Of a DNA stretch of 7,885 nt, positions 6,309 to 7,885 are shown piece by piece (the first letter of the stretch is position 1; each line of letters opens with the position of its first letter). The stretch comes from Gemmataceae bacterium. Its GTDB lineage: Bacteria > Planctomycetota > Planctomycetia > Gemmatales > Gemmataceae. The notes below the pieces were generated by a model that made no database searches, was not told the origin of the DNA, and saw nothing but the letters and a program-made list of their open reading frames with translations. The position numbers were made by a program, and so were the translations under genes. Location of the stretch: assembly GCA_026418875.1 (NCBI GenBank), contig JAOAAM010000329.1, positions 1 to 7,885 on the forward strand, given 5' to 3'.

Positions 6309-7885
6309 TTACTCGTCGAAGATGCCGGCGCCAAACTCCGGGTCCGGCGTGAATGTCATGTCGCTGCTGTACAGGACCTGCACCTCGGGCGGCGGCTCCG
6401 GCAATTCGATCGGCTTCGCCTCCTCGCCCTCGACGACGTCGGCCGCCTTCGCCGCTTGAATCATCAAATCGGTGCTGGTCGGGTCCACTTTGCGGCACGA
6501 CTCGGCCAAACGTCGCTCCACGTCGCGAAGCCATTCGCGCCATTCCTCAGTCGTGGTTTCCGGCGGGGTTAGTTCGGCAAACTCGGCGCAAAGCAAGATC
6601 AATCGCAACAAATGGCGGAAGATGATCCCCTCCTGCCGGGTAAGATCACGTTGCTTGATGTAGGCATTGAAGTCGCCGCCGAATCGCAGCAACTCCGCCG
6701 CCGACCAGACGGCCTCCACTTGCAGGTCGGTCACCTCGGGGTAAAGTGCCTCGAAGTACATGCGGAGCTTCTCCGCGAGCAGCGGAGGCCGCTCTTCCCA
6801 CGGGACGAACTCTTTGGGCTTCGGCCCCCCCTCACCCTCGGCGGAATCCGAGGCATCCTCGATCGGAGCCGTGATCAGACCCCGGCGGATCAACTCAGGG
6901 TCCAGCCGCTCACGCTCCAATCGACCGGGGGTCAGGTCGCGCGGTACTCGAACGAATTTGAGCAGGGGCCGCGGCAGTTCCAATACGCTTTCAAAGGCTT
7001 GTAACCGCTCCTCCGGGCTGGCGATGCCCAATTGCTCGACCAGGAACGCTCCGTACAGCGGGTGAACACTGCGGAAGACGAGCAGCCGGTCCAACTTGTC
7101 GGTCGGGAGGGCGCGTTGGATCGGCGGACGAGGCGGCGGGGCGGCCTCTCGCGCGACACCGGTTTCATCGGGGGTCGGTATCGGCGCGGGCGGCTCCAAC
7201 GTGACGTAGCCGCCGGCCTCCAACGTCAGGAGCATCCGCTCCAGTGCTTTCTCTCCCGCCGCGATGCGTGGCTGGTCGAGCAGGCGTTTGCGAATGACCG
7301 TGCGAACCTTGTCCACCTCGGGCGAGACTTTCAGCAGATAGGCCAGCAGACGCCAGGGCAGCGGACCTTTGCTGTACAGTCGAGCCGGGGGCGAATTCTT
7401 CAGCTTCTCGAATTGGCCCTCCGTCCAGTAGAGCACGTCGTCGCGCTTCGTGGGTTTTTTTCGCTTCAACTCCTTTTTCATCTTGAGCAACACGGGGTCT
7501 TTGGTGGTCTCGGGAATTGCGTCGTACTTTTCCTTCCAACGCAGCAAGCGGACGTCGTCCTCGTGGGCCAGGACGTAAACAAACCCCTCCTTGTCGTACT
7601 GGGGTCGTCCCGCTCGACCAAAAATCTGATGCAGGGTGCTGGCGTCGATGAGCTTTTGCTTGCCCAATGGGCCTTTGGCCAGGCTGGTGACGATGACGGA
7701 GCGTGCCGGCAGATTGATCCCCGCCGCCAGCGTCTCGGTACACACGGCCACGCTGAGCAGTTTCTTGGCGAACAACTCCTCCACGACGCGACGATATTTC
7801 GGCAGCACCCCAGCGTGATGGACCCCCACGCCGCGCAGAAGCATCTGCCGCAGCTTCGGACCAGCCCCTTGCGTCCAGTCGTAGC
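6309..7885 (-). CDS. Ski2-like DExH-box RNA helicase, C-terminal part (5' end outside window)
   Basis: ATP-dependent RNA helicases of the Ski2/Mtr4 class unwind RNA for decay or processing. The frame stays open to the right edge (YDWTQGAGPKLRQ precedes the Met at 7844), so the N-terminal ATPase domain with Walker A and DExH lies outside. About 525 residues remain. They begin with the second RecA domain: GVGVHHAGVLPKYR, motif V CTETLAAGINLPAR (about 7700-7746) and motif VI QIFGRAGRPQYD (about 7595-7632) with its arginine finger. A basic stretch (KMKKELKRKKPTKR) and a winged-helix-like region follow. The C-terminal segment RDLTRQEGIIFRHLLRLI, then WLRDVERRL and CRKVDP, resembles the C-terminal domain of bacterial Ski2-like helicases (DUF3516/DSHCT-like). 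The tail is acidic and ends in TAA at 6309-6311. The tricorn gene starts 111 bp downstream on the same strand; no functional link is evident. The class is confident, the exact subfamily less so. Confidence 0.9.
   Translation of the reverse strand, partial: YDWTQGAGPKLRQMLLRGVGVHHAGVLPKYRRVVEELFAKKLLSVAVCTETLAAGINLPARSVIVTSLAKGPLGKQKLIDASTLHQIFGRAGRPQYDKEGFVYVLAHEDDVRLLRWKEKYDAIPETTKDPVLLKMKKELKRKKPTKRDDVLYWTEGQFEKLKNSPPARLYSKGPLPWRLLAYLLKVSPEVDKVRTVIRKRLLDQPRIAAGEKALERMLLTLEAGGYVTLEPPAPIPTPDETGVAREAAPPPRPPIQRALPTDKLDRLLVFRSVHPLYGAFLVEQLGIASPEERLQAFESVLELPRPLLKFVRVPRDLTPGRLERERLDPELIRRGLITAPIEDASDSAEGEGGPKPKEFVPWEERPPLLAEKLRMYFEALYPEVTDLQVEAVWSAAELLRFGGDFNAYIKQRDLTRQEGIIFRHLLRLILLCAEFAELTPPETTTEEWREWLRDVERRLAESCRKVDPTSTDLMIQAAKAADVVEGEEAKPIELPEPPPEVQVLYSSDMTFTPDPEFGAGIFDE

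Noticed and set aside
5820..6572. Plus-strand open frame crossing the tricorn start, the intergenic gap and the helicase end
   Set aside because: It overlaps two well-supported minus-strand genes, shows no motif, and has no reason to be preferred.

Overview
The window holds four protein genes and no RNA gene, mobile element or CRISPR array. It is GC-rich (about 60% by eye) and densely coded. The gene set is an exported tricorn-type protease with a TolB-like propeller, an exported carboxypeptidase Q-like M28 peptidase, and a bacterial Ski2-like helicase. Proline-rich, repeat-encoded inserts and hairpins without U-tails add to the picture. Together these suggest a member of the Planctomycetota, perhaps Gemmataceae. 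That placement is inferred from gene content and style, not from a marker gene.

Layout. Positions 1-851 (+) are the 3' two-thirds of argininosuccinate synthase (argG), cut by the left edge. Positions 852-984 separate convergent genes and hold a perfect 9-bp hairpin plus a 39-bp-period repeat that runs into the end of the next gene. Positions 985-2673 (-) encode a secreted M28 zinc peptidase of 562 residues with all expected metal ligands and a 36-bp tandem-repeat insert in its PA-like domain. Positions 2674-2807 are a 134-bp gap with a perfect 10-bp hairpin. Positions 2808-6197 (-) encode an exported tricorn-family S41 protease of 1129 residues: beta-propellers, a Pro/Lys-rich linker, a catalytic core and a PDZ domain. 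Positions 6198-6308 are a 111-bp gap with a weak candidate promoter. Positions 6309-7885 (-) are the C-terminal part of a Ski2-like DExH RNA helicase, cut by the right edge.

How they fit. The tricorn and M28 genes are neighbours on one strand. Both have a signal peptide, and both have the same GAGG-N5-ATG start context. A plausible reading is a two-step extracytoplasmic protein-degradation pair, in which tricorn makes short peptides and the M28 enzyme trims them. This resembles the archaeal pairing of tricorn with aminopeptidase factors, but placed outside the cytoplasm. The helicase (RNA metabolism) and argG (arginine synthesis) look like unrelated housekeeping neighbours. I see no clear new defence or mobile system. 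The parts most worth checking are the peptidase pair, the tricorn active-site substitution, the repeat inserts and the duplicated stop region.
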